64,000 nucleotides of DNA from Microbulbifer sp. THAF38. GTDB taxonomy: Bacteria > Pseudomonadota > Gammaproteobacteria > Pseudomonadales > Cellvibrionaceae. The stretch lies in the NCBI RefSeq assembly GCF_009363535.1, contig NZ_CP045369.1, forward strand, positions 2,119,001 through 2,183,000, given 5' to 3'. Of this stretch, positions 32,263 to 40,614 are shown piece after piece (within the stretch, counting starts at the first letter, position 1; every line of letters starts with the position of its first letter). Below the pieces are notes generated by a model that was not told the DNA's origin, made no database searches, and was given only the letters and a program-made list of their open reading frames with translations. The translations under genes and the position numbers were made by a program.

Positions 32263-33582
32263 TTGAATAAAATAGTATTTGTGGTATTGCTGATTGTATT
32301 TAGCGTAAAGGTCCTTGCATCAGATCCCAACGTAGATCAGGCCAGGAGTTCATTGCAGGTGATTAAGGCGCTGACTCCATGGCCTTGGGAAGAGCCTGTT
32401 ACTCCAATTCTGGATGATTACCTGGCTGCTGAGTTTGACCAATATCAGGGGCGCGCGAAGTCGCTTTATATGGTCGATGAGCTAAAAATGCATAAGTGGG
32501 GGCAGTCAATTACTGAATTTACGGTGCTCGCGGAGCTTTTGTATACCTTTCAGTCAGAGGACTACCAAGAGGAAAATAGGTTGGCTTTTGAATCTGCTCT
32601 CGCAGATTTGGATCTGTTTAGACAGGAGCTTAATGACTTACTGTATCCCTATGTGCCCGGTTATAACCTTAAACAACACAATCTAGTTAGGCACTTTGAT
32701 GGGGAGGGTATTGTTATTGGGGTGTTTGATTTGTTTGATCCTGTCCGTTTGCAGGAGCAACGTGAGCAGAATCCTAATATCGAAGCTGAAGTTCAGTTTG
32801 GTGATCCGATCACTTTCCTGCATGGCAATACCGTCATTGATATTATCCTCGATATTGCACCTAAGGCCACCATTGTGCCCATAAGCACCGAGAGCAAGAC
32901 GTACAATGAAGCCATGGCCTATATGCGCAGTCGCGATGATATCAGTGTGATTAATATGAGCCGGGCCTTTCATATCACCAATGATCAGTTAGACCCAGAG
33001 TTTTCAGGTCATCTCTCACATATCTTACAGTCCAAAATTTTCACCAAATCGATTGGGAACACGGGAACGGATTTAAACGGTGAGAATACCGATGTACGTA
33101 AACGCCTCGGTCTTCCCCCTTTGGGAAGTTTCTTTACTTATGATTTGGATCTGATTAAAGCTTTCTTGCTGCAAAACCAAGGCATGCCGGGAAGTCAAAA
33201 CCTGATGTTTGCGATCAATTTGCAGCCATTTTCCGATGAGGTGTCTCTCACCGCTACAGTTCCTGGCTATAACGAGTTGGCGATTAACCGAAGCTTTGCC
33301 ATCTCAGGTGATGCAGTCTACTCGGCTTCTAGTCAAAACTTTGAATCTGGTAGCTCTTTTGCAGCTCCACAATTGGCAGCTGTTAGTGCGCTGCTATTGG
33401 ATGCGGCAGACCACTATGGTTACTCAAGGGGTGAGGCTGTGCCAATGGTTGTACAGGCTCTTCAGGGCACAGCAAGGCACTCTCACTTGGGTGCTAATAA
33501 TACTGGGCTGGGTTTTGTCGATGCTCATAAAGCTCTTGTAGAGCTGATACGGTCTAGAAGGGGACCCAAGTATATCCACTAG
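32263..33582 (+). CDS. Divergent S8 (subtilisin-like) serine peptidase, secreted
   Basis: The 439-residue protein starts at TTG 32263, with AAGGAAG about 6 nt upstream and a signal peptide ending near VLASD. After an N-terminal helical region of about 140 residues, the catalytic triad can be read: Asp in GIVIGVFDLFDP (about 156), His in FLHGNTVIDII (about 187) and Ser in ESGSSFAAPQLAAVSALLL (about 365). The oxyanion Asn lies in SIGNTGTD (about 266). The motifs depart from textbook subtilisins (HGN instead of HGT, GSS instead of GTS), so general annotation could miss it. No P domain or lipobox. It lies between a dead metzincin and a beta-lactamase. Confidence 0.83.
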   Translation: MNKIVFVVLLIVFSVKVLASDPNVDQARSSLQVIKALTPWPWEEPVTPILDDYLAAEFDQYQGRAKSLYMVDELKMHKWGQSITEFTVLAELLYTFQSEDYQEENRLAFESALADLDLFRQELNDLLYPYVPGYNLKQHNLVRHFDGEGIVIGVFDLFDPVRLQEQREQNPNIEAEVQFGDPITFLHGNTVIDIILDIAPKATIVPISTESKTYNEAMAYMRSRDDISVINMSRAFHITNDQLDPEFSGHLSHILQSKIFTKSIGNTGTDLNGENTDVRKRLGLPPLGSFFTYDLDLIKAFLLQNQGMPGSQNLMFAINLQPFSDEVSLTATVPGYNELAINRSFAISGDAVYSASSQNFESGSSFAAPQLAAVSALLLDAADHYGYSRGEAVPMVVQALQGTARHSHLGANNTGLGFVDAHKALVELIRSRRGPKYIH

Positions 33583-33674
33583 CGGATTAATATGACGGCA
33601 TAATCGTGTACTAAACCGTGCGTGCTTTTGAAATGAAGACGGGTGAGAATGCGGCAGGATCGTTTATGATTGCT

Positions 33675-33694
33675 ACCCTGAGCAGAGGGTCTTT
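33675..33694 (+). terminator. Weak hairpin after the S8 peptidase
   Basis: ACCCT (33675-33679) and AGGGT (33686-33690) form a short stem followed by CTTTTC. This could end the peptidase transcript about 100 bp after its stop and just before the beta-lactamase gene. Confidence 0.4.
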
Positions 33695-33721
33695 TCAATC
33701 TACATCTTTGGGAAGTTTAAC

Positions 33722-34495
33722 TTGAAAGTAATCGTGTTCTTCGCTCTTTTTGTGAGCAGTCTTGCCTGGTCTTCACAAGATATTAAATGTGGCAAATCAT
33801 GCACATTTGTTCTTAAGAATCATAAAGAGGCCTCCTACTCAGTTGTCAATGAAAGTAGGGCAGATGTCAGGCTTACCCCTTTCTCAACATTCAAGGTGCC
33901 GAATACCCTGATTGCTCTGGATGCTGGAGTGGTTCGTAGTCTTGTTCAAGAATTAACCTATGACCACTTGAAGTATCCAGCGCAAAGATGGTGGCCCAGT
34001 ATTTGGTATGACAAGCCACTCCCCATCCGGGCGGCATTCCAGAATTCCGCAGTGCCTATTTACCGTCAGTTAGCCATTCAAGTTGGCGAGGAGCGGATGA
34101 GTCAATATTTGACCAAATTCAATTACGGGAATAAAGATATTTCCTCGGGTTTGGATAAATTTTGGCTAAATGGCAGCTTAAAGATATCGGCCAAAGAACA
34201 GGTCGACTTCCTGCAAAAGTTGTTTTCCGGTTCATTGCCCGTTTCTGAGGAGACATTGTCTCTATTTAAAGCAGTGATGCTGGTAGAGGAAACGGATTCT
34301 TACAAACTCTATGCGAAGACCGGGGGCGGACAAATTTCCGATAATTTCGCTTTAGGCTGGTATGTTGGGGTAGTAGAAACTGAAAACAATATGTATTTCT
34401 TTGCCGCGAATATAGATGGTAAGAGCTTTGCAGAAATACAGACGAAGCGCATTAGATTTGCCCGACAGCATTTGTCCAGGCTTGGGGCCATTTAG
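33722..34495 (+). CDS. Class D (OXA-type) beta-lactamase
   Basis: The 257-residue protein starts at TTG 33722, with GGAAG 6 nt upstream and a signal peptide ending near LAWSSQ. All class D motifs are present: STFK (Ser near 55, the acyl-enzyme nucleophile with its carbamylated Lys), SAV (109-111), YGN (135-137) and KTG (199-201). It also has the family tryptophans and AAFQNSAVPIYRQLA. It should hydrolyse beta-lactams in the periplasm. The gene is not flanked by an integron or IS boundary, so it is probably a resident chromosomal enzyme. The spectrum is not predictable from sequence. Confidence 0.93.
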   Translation: MKVIVFFALFVSSLAWSSQDIKCGKSCTFVLKNHKEASYSVVNESRADVRLTPFSTFKVPNTLIALDAGVVRSLVQELTYDHLKYPAQRWWPSIWYDKPLPIRAAFQNSAVPIYRQLAIQVGEERMSQYLTKFNYGNKDISSGLDKFWLNGSLKISAKEQVDFLQKLFSGSLPVSEETLSLFKAVMLVEETDSYKLYAKTGGGQISDNFALGWYVGVVETENNMYFFAANIDGKSFAEIQTKRIRFARQHLSRLGAI

Positions 34496-34597
34496 TTTTC
34501 TTATGGTTTTTTTTAGTTTTCTTAGTTCCAGAGTAGATAATTGGCCCAGCCACAGTAAATGTCAGAATTTGAAGGCTGAAACAGAGCAAGGTGAGAA

Positions 34598-34622
34598 GTG
34601 GCGCTGATCGGTGCCACCTTTT
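34598..34622. terminator. Terminator between the beta-lactamase and kup genes
   Basis: GTGGC (34598-34602) and GCCAC (34613-34617) form a stem, followed by four Ts. It lies in the convergent gap between the two genes. Confidence 0.6.
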
Positions 34623-34633
34623 AACCGCTGAAA

Positions 34634-36523
34634 TTATATTCTAATTTTTTCGCCCATGATAATCACTCGACTTGCAGGAATCCGGTAATACTCCACGGCA
34701 CTACTAGCATTGCGAAACATGGCAGCAAAGAGTCGCTCCCGCCAGAGAAACATGTGACTGTCTTCTTGTTTGGTGGGGATGATGGTCTGCCGGGTTAAAA
34801 AATATGAGGCCTTATTCGGCTCGATATCCAACTCTCTTTTTGAACGTATCCTTTTGAGAACCTTCCAGATATCCGGTTGCTCTATATAGCCATAACGTAG
34901 GAGCAAGTAAAAACTGTTTTCTCCAACTTCGCTGAGAATGTACCGGTTACCGGGCATCACCCGTGGGGTGTTTACAAAAGATACGGTAATAAACAGTAAC
35001 TTTTCGTGCAAAACTTTATTGTGCTTCAGGTTATAGATCAGGGCGTGAGGGGCATATAGCTGTCTGGAGATAAGAAACACTGCAGTTCCAGGCACCCTTA
35101 TCGGTTTTTTCTTCAATAGAGCCGCCAAATAGGGTTCCAGTTTAAACTCCTGCCGCTGAAGATGTTGCGCCAATACTTCCTTGCCATCCCTCCAGGTGAA
35201 CATGGAAATACACGCTATTGCGCCCAGGCCCAGCGGGAACCAGCCCCCATGGCTGATTTTCAGCAGGCTGGAAGAGAAGAATGACAGATCGATACAGATA
35301 AAGAAGGTTGCAACGGAGATGCACAACAGTAGGTGATATTTCATTTGGATGCGGTAAACGACTGCGGCTAGACAGGTACTTATAAACATGGCACCACTTA
35401 CAGAAACGCCGTAGGCGCTGGCCAGGTTGGTCGAGGAGCCGAAACCCACTACTGCGCCAATAACTAACAGCATAAGCAGCCTGTTGACTCCCGGCATAAA
35501 AATTTGCCCTTCCAAGTGCGCAGAGGTATGCCTGAGGGCAAGGCGGGGCAGGAAGCCCAGTTGCATGGCCTGTTTGGCCATAGAAAAACTACCGGTAATA
35601 CAGGCCTGAGAGGCTATGACTGTAGCGGCGGTGGCGAGCACAATCACCGGGTAAAGCCCCCAGCTGGGAAACATGCGGTAGAAGGGATTGTCCACCGCAT
35701 TCGGATCACTCATTAACAACGCCCCTTGCCCCATATAGTTCAGAAATAGAGCAGGAAATACCAATCCGAGCCAGGCCATCCTGATAGGAGAGCGACCGAA
35801 ATGTCCCATATCGGTATAAAGCGCTTCGGCCCCGGTAAAAACCAGCAGAACGGCACCGAGTACCACAAAAGAGCTAAATCCGTGGGTGGTTAGGAATTTC
35901 AAGGCGTGCGCCGGGTTTATGGCCTGAAGAACCTGGGGGTTGCTGATAATGCTGGAAATTCCAGCCACCAGCAGGGTGAGGAACCACAGGGCGGTAACTG
36001 GCCCGAATAGGGCACCAACAGTTGATGTGCCGTAACGTTGTACAAAAAAGAGACTGATTAATACGCCTATGGCAATTGGTACAACCAGGATTTTGTGTGT
36101 CTGGTTGCCCACCTCAAGCCCTTCAATGGCTGAAAGTACAGAGATTGCCGGGGTTAGCACGGCATCACCAAAGAACAGGGCAGCACCGCAGATGCCGGCG
36201 GTGACCACAAACCACTGCAGATACTTGCGTCCTTTTGAGGCCTCCATTGCCAGCGTCATCAGAGCCATGATGCCGCCTTCACCGCGATTATCCAAACGCA
36301 TTACCAAGGTGACATATTTGATGGTCACTATCACGATCAGAGCCCAGAAGATTGCAGATATCCCGCCCAGGATATTGGCTTCGGTCAATGGGATACCGTA
36401 TCGCGAGTGAAAGATCAGCTTAACCGCGTAAAGAGGGCTGGTACCAATATCCCCAAAAACCACCCCAAGCGCGGCGAGCGATAGAAACCACTTTCCCTTG
36501 CTGCCCCTCTCTTTGCTCTTCAT
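34634..36523 (-). CDS. kup: Low-affinity potassium transporter Kup
   Basis: This 629-residue protein has about 12 membrane helices and a cytosolic C-terminal domain. The N-terminal signature LAALGVVFGDIGTSPLYAVK and MRLDNRGEGGIMALMTLA are diagnostic of the KUP/HAK/KT K+:H+ symporter family, and GAVLLVFTGAEALYTDMGHFG is also conserved. Length is normal for the family. It is transcribed alone and is convergent with the beta-lactamase gene. Confidence 0.96.
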   Translation of the reverse strand: MKSKERGSKGKWFLSLAALGVVFGDIGTSPLYAVKLIFHSRYGIPLTEANILGGISAIFWALIVIVTIKYVTLVMRLDNRGEGGIMALMTLAMEASKGRKYLQWFVVTAGICGAALFFGDAVLTPAISVLSAIEGLEVGNQTHKILVVPIAIGVLISLFFVQRYGTSTVGALFGPVTALWFLTLLVAGISSIISNPQVLQAINPAHALKFLTTHGFSSFVVLGAVLLVFTGAEALYTDMGHFGRSPIRMAWLGLVFPALFLNYMGQGALLMSDPNAVDNPFYRMFPSWGLYPVIVLATAATVIASQACITGSFSMAKQAMQLGFLPRLALRHTSAHLEGQIFMPGVNRLLMLLVIGAVVGFGSSTNLASAYGVSVSGAMFISTCLAAVVYRIQMKYHLLLCISVATFFICIDLSFFSSSLLKISHGGWFPLGLGAIACISMFTWRDGKEVLAQHLQRQEFKLEPYLAALLKKKPIRVPGTAVFLISRQLYAPHALIYNLKHNKVLHEKLLFITVSFVNTPRVMPGNRYILSEVGENSFYLLLRYGYIEQPDIWKVLKRIRSKRELDIEPNKASYFLTRQTIIPTKQEDSHMFLWRERLFAAMFRNASSAVEYYRIPASRVIIMGEKIRI

Positions 36524-36975
36524 AAAGGCGCTATTTGCGAAGTCCGGGAAACCTAACTTTTGTGCGGTGGTTGCGGGTCAGCGGCAAACTGAAGCGGGCT
36601 CCCATCAAGGTGGAAAGAGTCGCAGGTGGCAACATGAAGTCATTGAGTCGACTCGTGAAATCCATGGGGAGTGCCTTTCTAGATGGTGTTCACCACTCAA
36701 AGATATTAGCAAGCAGTGCGTATGGGGGAATTCTGTCTTTCAGAGTAATTCCTGAGGGTGGAGTGTTGGGAAAAGTGGAGTTTTAGGGCACGGAAGACGT
36801 CATCCTGTGCTAAAACTCAGAGGGGTTTTACATCTGTATGTTCAAAATCATGTCACTGCCGGTAAGAGTGGCGAAAGGTGGGGGTAGGTTCGGGCCTCTG
36901 GGAGGGTAAAGAGAGGCACAGGACATTCCATATTTGCCTAACTCTTGAGAGCTTACAACGACGAGAGACGCTCCT
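36524..36975. other. Intergenic region (452 bp) with one doubtful small frame
   Basis: This gap holds the kup promoter on the left and the leader of the ThDP enzyme on the right. A + strand frame of 50 codons at 36634-36786 (MKSLSRLVKSMGSAF...) has an AGGTGG 5 nt upstream. A TAAAAC/GTTTTA hairpin at about 36811-36830 lies downstream. No family is recognised and coding is not established. Confidence 0.3.
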
Positions 36976-38616
36976 ATGAAAGCATCCGATTTATTTGTGC
37001 GCGCCCTGGAAGCCGAGGGGGTTGAATATGTTTTTGGTATTCCCGGCGAGGAAAACCTCGACATGTTGGAGTCTCTGCGGGGCTCCAAAATACAATTGAT
37101 CCTTACTCGCCACGAGCAAGCCGCAGGTTTTATGGCCGCCACTTATGGCCGCCTCACCGGCAAGTCCGGTGTCTGCTTGTCGACTTTGGGGCCAGGCGCC
37201 ACCAATCTCGTCACCGCAGCGGCTTATGCCCAGCTGGGTGGGATGCCCATGGTATTAATCACCGGCCAAAAGCCCATCAAGAGTTCGAAGCAAGGGCAAT
37301 TCCAGATTATTGATATCGTGGACATGATGCGCCCCCTCACCAAGTTCACCAAAACCCTCGTCGGTGGGGATTATGTGCCGGCACATGTGCGTGAAGCCTT
37401 TCGACGCTCCGAGGAAGAGCGACCCGGTGCCGCACACCTGGAGTTTCCTGAGGATATTGCCCGTGAGCACTCTTCTATGCCAGTGCTCGAAATCAGTTAT
37501 TCCCGCCGCCCCATTGCCGAAGAGAAAGCCATTCGCAAAGCGGCTGAGGCTATTACCGCCTCACGCAAGCCCTTATTACTGATAGGCGCTGGCGCAAATA
37601 GAAAGCTGACCTCGAAGATGCTGAGGAAGTTCGTCGAGAAGTTGGGGATTCCCGCGATCACCACGCAGATGGGCAAAGGGGTAATCGATGAGTCTGGGCC
37701 ACACTTTATCGGTAACACGGCCTTATCCGATGAGGACTTTATTCATCGCGCAATCGGGCAGGCGGACCTGATTATCAATGTGGGTCACGATGTGGTGGAG
37801 AAACCGCCGTTTTTTATGCGCCCTGGCGGGCCCGAAGTTGTACACATCAACTTTAATGCGGCCCAAGTGGACCCAGTTTATTTTCCGCAGATAGAAGTGA
37901 TTGGGGATATTGCAAATAGCCTATGGCAGCTGCAGGAGAGCCTTGAGCCCCAGGAGCATTGGAGTTTTAGCGATGCCCATCGCATACGTTCGGCGCTGCT
38001 GAAGCAAATAGAGGCGGGGGCGAGTGTGGATACCTTCCCTATACGGCCTCAGCGTTTAGTGAAGGATGTTCGTGAGGTGATGCCAGAGAAGGGCGTGATT
38101 GCCCTGGATAATGGCATGTTCAAGATCTGGTTTGCCCGCAATTATCCAGCCTACTACCCGAACACCGTACTTTTAGATAACGCCCTGGCCACGATGGGGG
38201 CCGGTCTACCATCGGCTATGGCAGCCAAGCTGGTCTGCCCCGATCGCAGGGTGTTGGCGATCTGTGGAGACGGTGGTTTTATGATGAATTCACAGGAAAT
38301 AGAAACCGCTGTACGCCTGAAGTTGGACCTGATTGTGTTGATTCTTCGTGATGATGCCTATGGCATGATCAAGTGGAAGCAATCCATGATGGAGCTTAAA
38401 AACTTCGGGCTCGATTTTGGCAACCCTGATTTTGTCGCCTATGCGAAATCTTATGGTGCTGAGGGTCATCGCATAGAGGCAACAGATGAATTGAAGCCGA
38501 TGATTGAGAAGTGCTGTAAGGAGGGAGGGGTGCACTTGATTGATGTCCCCATGGATTACAGCCATAACGATCGGATTTTGAATCATGAAATTAAGGATTT
38601 GGCGAGCAAGCTATAG
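36976..38616 (+). CDS. Acetolactate synthase-type thiamine diphosphate enzyme (large subunit)
   Basis: This 546-residue protein has the three-domain ThDP fold. The N-terminal Pyr domain carries the catalytic Glu in LTRHEQAAGFMAATYGR (about residue 47) and GVCLSTLGPGATNL. The middle domain is seen as LIGAGANRKL. The C-terminal PP domain has ALATMGAGLPSAMAAKL and ICGDGGFMMNSQEIETA. The cofactor motif continues with RDDAYGMIKWKQ, where many relatives have NN or NG. It would condense two pyruvates to acetolactate or carry out a related carboligation. No ilvN-like regulatory subunit is adjacent, which fits a catabolic or specialised enzyme. In some relatives an aldehyde dehydrogenase is adjacent; here one lies 22 kb away. 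Confidence 0.85.
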   Translation: MKASDLFVRALEAEGVEYVFGIPGEENLDMLESLRGSKIQLILTRHEQAAGFMAATYGRLTGKSGVCLSTLGPGATNLVTAAAYAQLGGMPMVLITGQKPIKSSKQGQFQIIDIVDMMRPLTKFTKTLVGGDYVPAHVREAFRRSEEERPGAAHLEFPEDIAREHSSMPVLEISYSRRPIAEEKAIRKAAEAITASRKPLLLIGAGANRKLTSKMLRKFVEKLGIPAITTQMGKGVIDESGPHFIGNTALSDEDFIHRAIGQADLIINVGHDVVEKPPFFMRPGGPEVVHINFNAAQVDPVYFPQIEVIGDIANSLWQLQESLEPQEHWSFSDAHRIRSALLKQIEAGASVDTFPIRPQRLVKDVREVMPEKGVIALDNGMFKIWFARNYPAYYPNTVLLDNALATMGAGLPSAMAAKLVCPDRRVLAICGDGGFMMNSQEIETAVRLKLDLIVLILRDDAYGMIKWKQSMMELKNFGLDFGNPDFVAYAKSYGAEGHRIEATDELKPMIEKCCKEGGVHLIDVPMDYSHNDRILNHEIKDLASKL

Positions 38617-38648
38617 GCTGAGGCCTTAGATTGAGGTCTAAAGAAATA

Positions 38649-38712
38649 GCAATATCGCTGTAGCTTTCGTCGCGATTCATGAGCCGGCTGCCTCAAGCTG
38701 TAGCGATATTGC
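38649..38712. terminator. Long hairpin between convergent genes
   Basis: Two 18-bp arms (38649-38666 and 38695-38712) are complementary at 16 of 18 positions, including a perfect GCAATATCGCT/AGCGATATTGC part. They lie between the ThDP enzyme gene (+) and the MFS gene (-), a position suited to two-way termination. Confidence 0.55.
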
Positions 38713-38738
38713 AATAACATTTACAATGAGAATCTTTC

Positions 38739-39983
38739 TTACTTTTCAATAATTTTTTTCATCGCGCGACTACGCCAGCCGAGCCGAATCAGTATCAAAA
38801 CAAAGACGGCTGCGAGGGCAGTTATAAAGAATGGCAGCCGGATATTGATCTCCATGGCACCGCCGCCCAACAGCGAGATAAGAGTCGCTACTATAGTAAA
38901 TCCGGCCGTGGCGATACCCATTACCCAGCCCTGTTCGCTCTCATCCACACTCTGGGCAAATAGATGTAGTAGTGCTGGATAAGCAAGCCCAAAGCATAAA
39001 TAAGCGATAAACACACTCACATAGCACAGCCAAACCTGACCGCTAAAGGCAAACACCAGAGCACAAGCGCCTATGATGAAAGCCGACACTTTAATGATCA
39101 GGGGCTTGCTCCAACGGGATAACACGGGCTTCACCAGAAAAATACTGGAAATACCCACGGCGATTCCCATAAACAGCATGGCCATACTGGTTCCCAGTAA
39201 CCCGAGTTGAAAGCGGCTGTTCAAGTAGTTGGTGATAAAGATATAAAAACTGAGGTGTACCAGCATAAAGCTCAGGTAGGCCGGGCATAGTCTGACAACC
39301 TGTGGGCGGTCTTTCAGGTGTACAAATTGCCTGAACAAGTCGAGGAAGCGTAATTGAACAGGTGCCGTAGGTTTCCGGCTATCGTGATAAAACGCCAAAA
39401 TCAGACCTAGGGTAACGGCAACCAACAACAGCGCGAAATAAAAAGGGAGCTGAATACTCGCGATATTGCCCAGCAGCGCCTGGTCGGCTAATACGCCGGC
39501 GATAATTGGCCCGGCTACTGCCCCAGCACTCATTCCCGCCACCAGCAGCCCCAGATTTTTGGAGGCTTCCAGTTCGCTGCGGCTGGCATCAATCATTGCC
39601 GCCTGGGCGATGGGTTGATTGCCTGCGGTAAATCCACTCACTACACGCCCCAATATCAGCAACCACAGGCTACTGGTGAATAGCGCTACAATCGTGATGG
39701 TGTAGCCTGCCAGTGCACCAACCAGACAGAGCACCATTGCACTCTTGCGTCCGATGCTGTCGGATAGCTTCGCGACATATACAGACCCCAAAAACCAAGC
39801 CAGGAAAAAGCTACTAATAACGATGCCATAGAAAAGATGGCGTGTGGGTTGCGGGGTATCGCTTGGCAGAAAGTGAAACTTAGTCGACATGACCAGCTCA
39901 CTGATGATGGGAAAAAGCAGCCCTTGTCCCATTAGGTCGACAAATACCACAGCCAGCAGGGCCAGGCGGCTCATCGCGGACAT
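38739..39983 (-). CDS. MFS transporter (multidrug/tetracycline-type, 12 TM)
   Basis: From ATG 39983, with GGGGAG a few bases upstream, the product is 414 residues with 12 predicted helices. MFS motif A is visible after helix 2 (KLSDSIGRKSAMVLCL) and GRVVSGFTAGNQPIAQAAMID matches the TetA/Bcr-like drug-exporter branch. Substrate unknown. It is convergent with the ThDP enzyme gene. Confidence 0.85.
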   Translation of the reverse strand: MSAMSRLALLAVVFVDLMGQGLLFPIISELVMSTKFHFLPSDTPQPTRHLFYGIVISSFFLAWFLGSVYVAKLSDSIGRKSAMVLCLVGALAGYTITIVALFTSSLWLLILGRVVSGFTAGNQPIAQAAMIDASRSELEASKNLGLLVAGMSAGAVAGPIIAGVLADQALLGNIASIQLPFYFALLLVAVTLGLILAFYHDSRKPTAPVQLRFLDLFRQFVHLKDRPQVVRLCPAYLSFMLVHLSFYIFITNYLNSRFQLGLLGTSMAMLFMGIAVGISSIFLVKPVLSRWSKPLIIKVSAFIIGACALVFAFSGQVWLCYVSVFIAYLCFGLAYPALLHLFAQSVDESEQGWVMGIATAGFTIVATLISLLGGGAMEINIRLPFFITALAAVFVLILIRLGWRSRAMKKIIEK

Positions 39984-40186
39984 CAAATCTCCCCTGTGGG
40001 GTTGCTAATTGATAGCAGTGCCATAAATGTCGGCACTGGGAAGAAGATAGCACCGAAATAACGGCTTTACGGGAGTGGAATGAGATAGGGAGGGGGCATT
40101 GGAAGCTGAAACTCTAAATTCGAAAATCTGTAAGGTCGCCCCCAAGGTGCTCAATGGCTCTGAGGGCGAGAAGCTACCGTGCCCGG

Positions 40187-40438
40187 TCAGCGGACTTCCT
40201 GGCACAGGTTATATTGCGCAACACAGCGGCTTACGTAACCAATCTTGATAAATGTTGCGCTGATAATCATAAAAATATGGCCCGCCACCTGCGCTGGGAT
40301 CGAAAAATAATGCGAGAACGGATAACAGATAACGACGGTGAGCAGTAGCATAGGAGCTGAAAGTAACAGGGTGAGATTTCCGGCTTTGAGCAGAAGTTCG
40401 AAACGTCTGCGAATTTTCAGAGAGTATGTGTCCAGCAT
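40187..40438 (-). CDS. Small membrane protein divergent from norR (PpyR-like candidate)
   Basis: The 83-residue product has a basic amphipathic start (MLDTYSLKIRRRFELLLKAG), two membrane segments (LTLLLSAPMLLLTVVICYPF and VAGHIFMIISATFIKIGYV) and a short Cys-containing tail (SRCVAQYNLCQEVR). It has a sigma-54 promoter (40480-40494) and two NorR-type sites further upstream, so it is very likely induced by nitric oxide through NorR. In Pseudomonas a small membrane protein gene, ppyR, lies near the NorR-like gene fhpR; this may be a relative. No norVW or hmp gene is adjacent. Function unknown. Confidence 0.7.
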   Translation of the reverse strand: MLDTYSLKIRRRFELLLKAGNLTLLLSAPMLLLTVVICYPFSHYFSIPAQVAGHIFMIISATFIKIGYVSRCVAQYNLCQEVR

Positions 40439-40479
40439 TGTCTTTGCCTCTATTACTGAATAACCTCAATAGTTACTAG

Positions 40480-40494
40480 GCAAAGGGTGTGCCA
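40480..40494 (-). promoter_or_regulatory. Sigma-54 (-24/-12) promoter of the 83-residue membrane protein gene
   Basis: Read on the - strand the sequence is TGGCACACCCTTTGC. It has the invariant GG (40492-40493) and GC (40480-40481) separated by exactly 10 bases and matches TGGCAC-N5-TTGC. The expected start of transcription is about 30 bases before the gene's ATG at 40438. Confidence 0.85.
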
Positions 40495-40548
40495 ACCTGA
40501 AAAATTCATATAAAACAATAAGATAGGTTTTCTTTAATATAGGTTTGT

Positions 40549-40585
40549 GTCATTTTGACTGAATCTGCTGCTGTGTCATAATGAC
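40549..40585. promoter_or_regulatory. Two NorR enhancer-type sites (GT-N7-AC)
   Basis: GTCATTTTGAC (40549-40559) and GTCATAATGAC (40575-40585) each match the NorR core GT-N7-AC and share TGTCAT-x-x-TGACT, with centres 26 bp apart. They lie about 55-105 bp upstream of the sigma-54 element, a usual enhancer distance, and just before norR, so they can also mediate autoregulation. Confidence 0.8.
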
Positions 40586-40614
40586 TTAATGCGAACTTAT
40601 TGACTGGGTAAGTT

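Noticed and set aside
36634..36786. 50-codon frame upstream of the ThDP enzyme, followed by a hairpin
   Set aside because: It has a plausible ribosome site, but the sequence is not protein-family-like and it may just be leader. Mentioned under the intergenic entry only.
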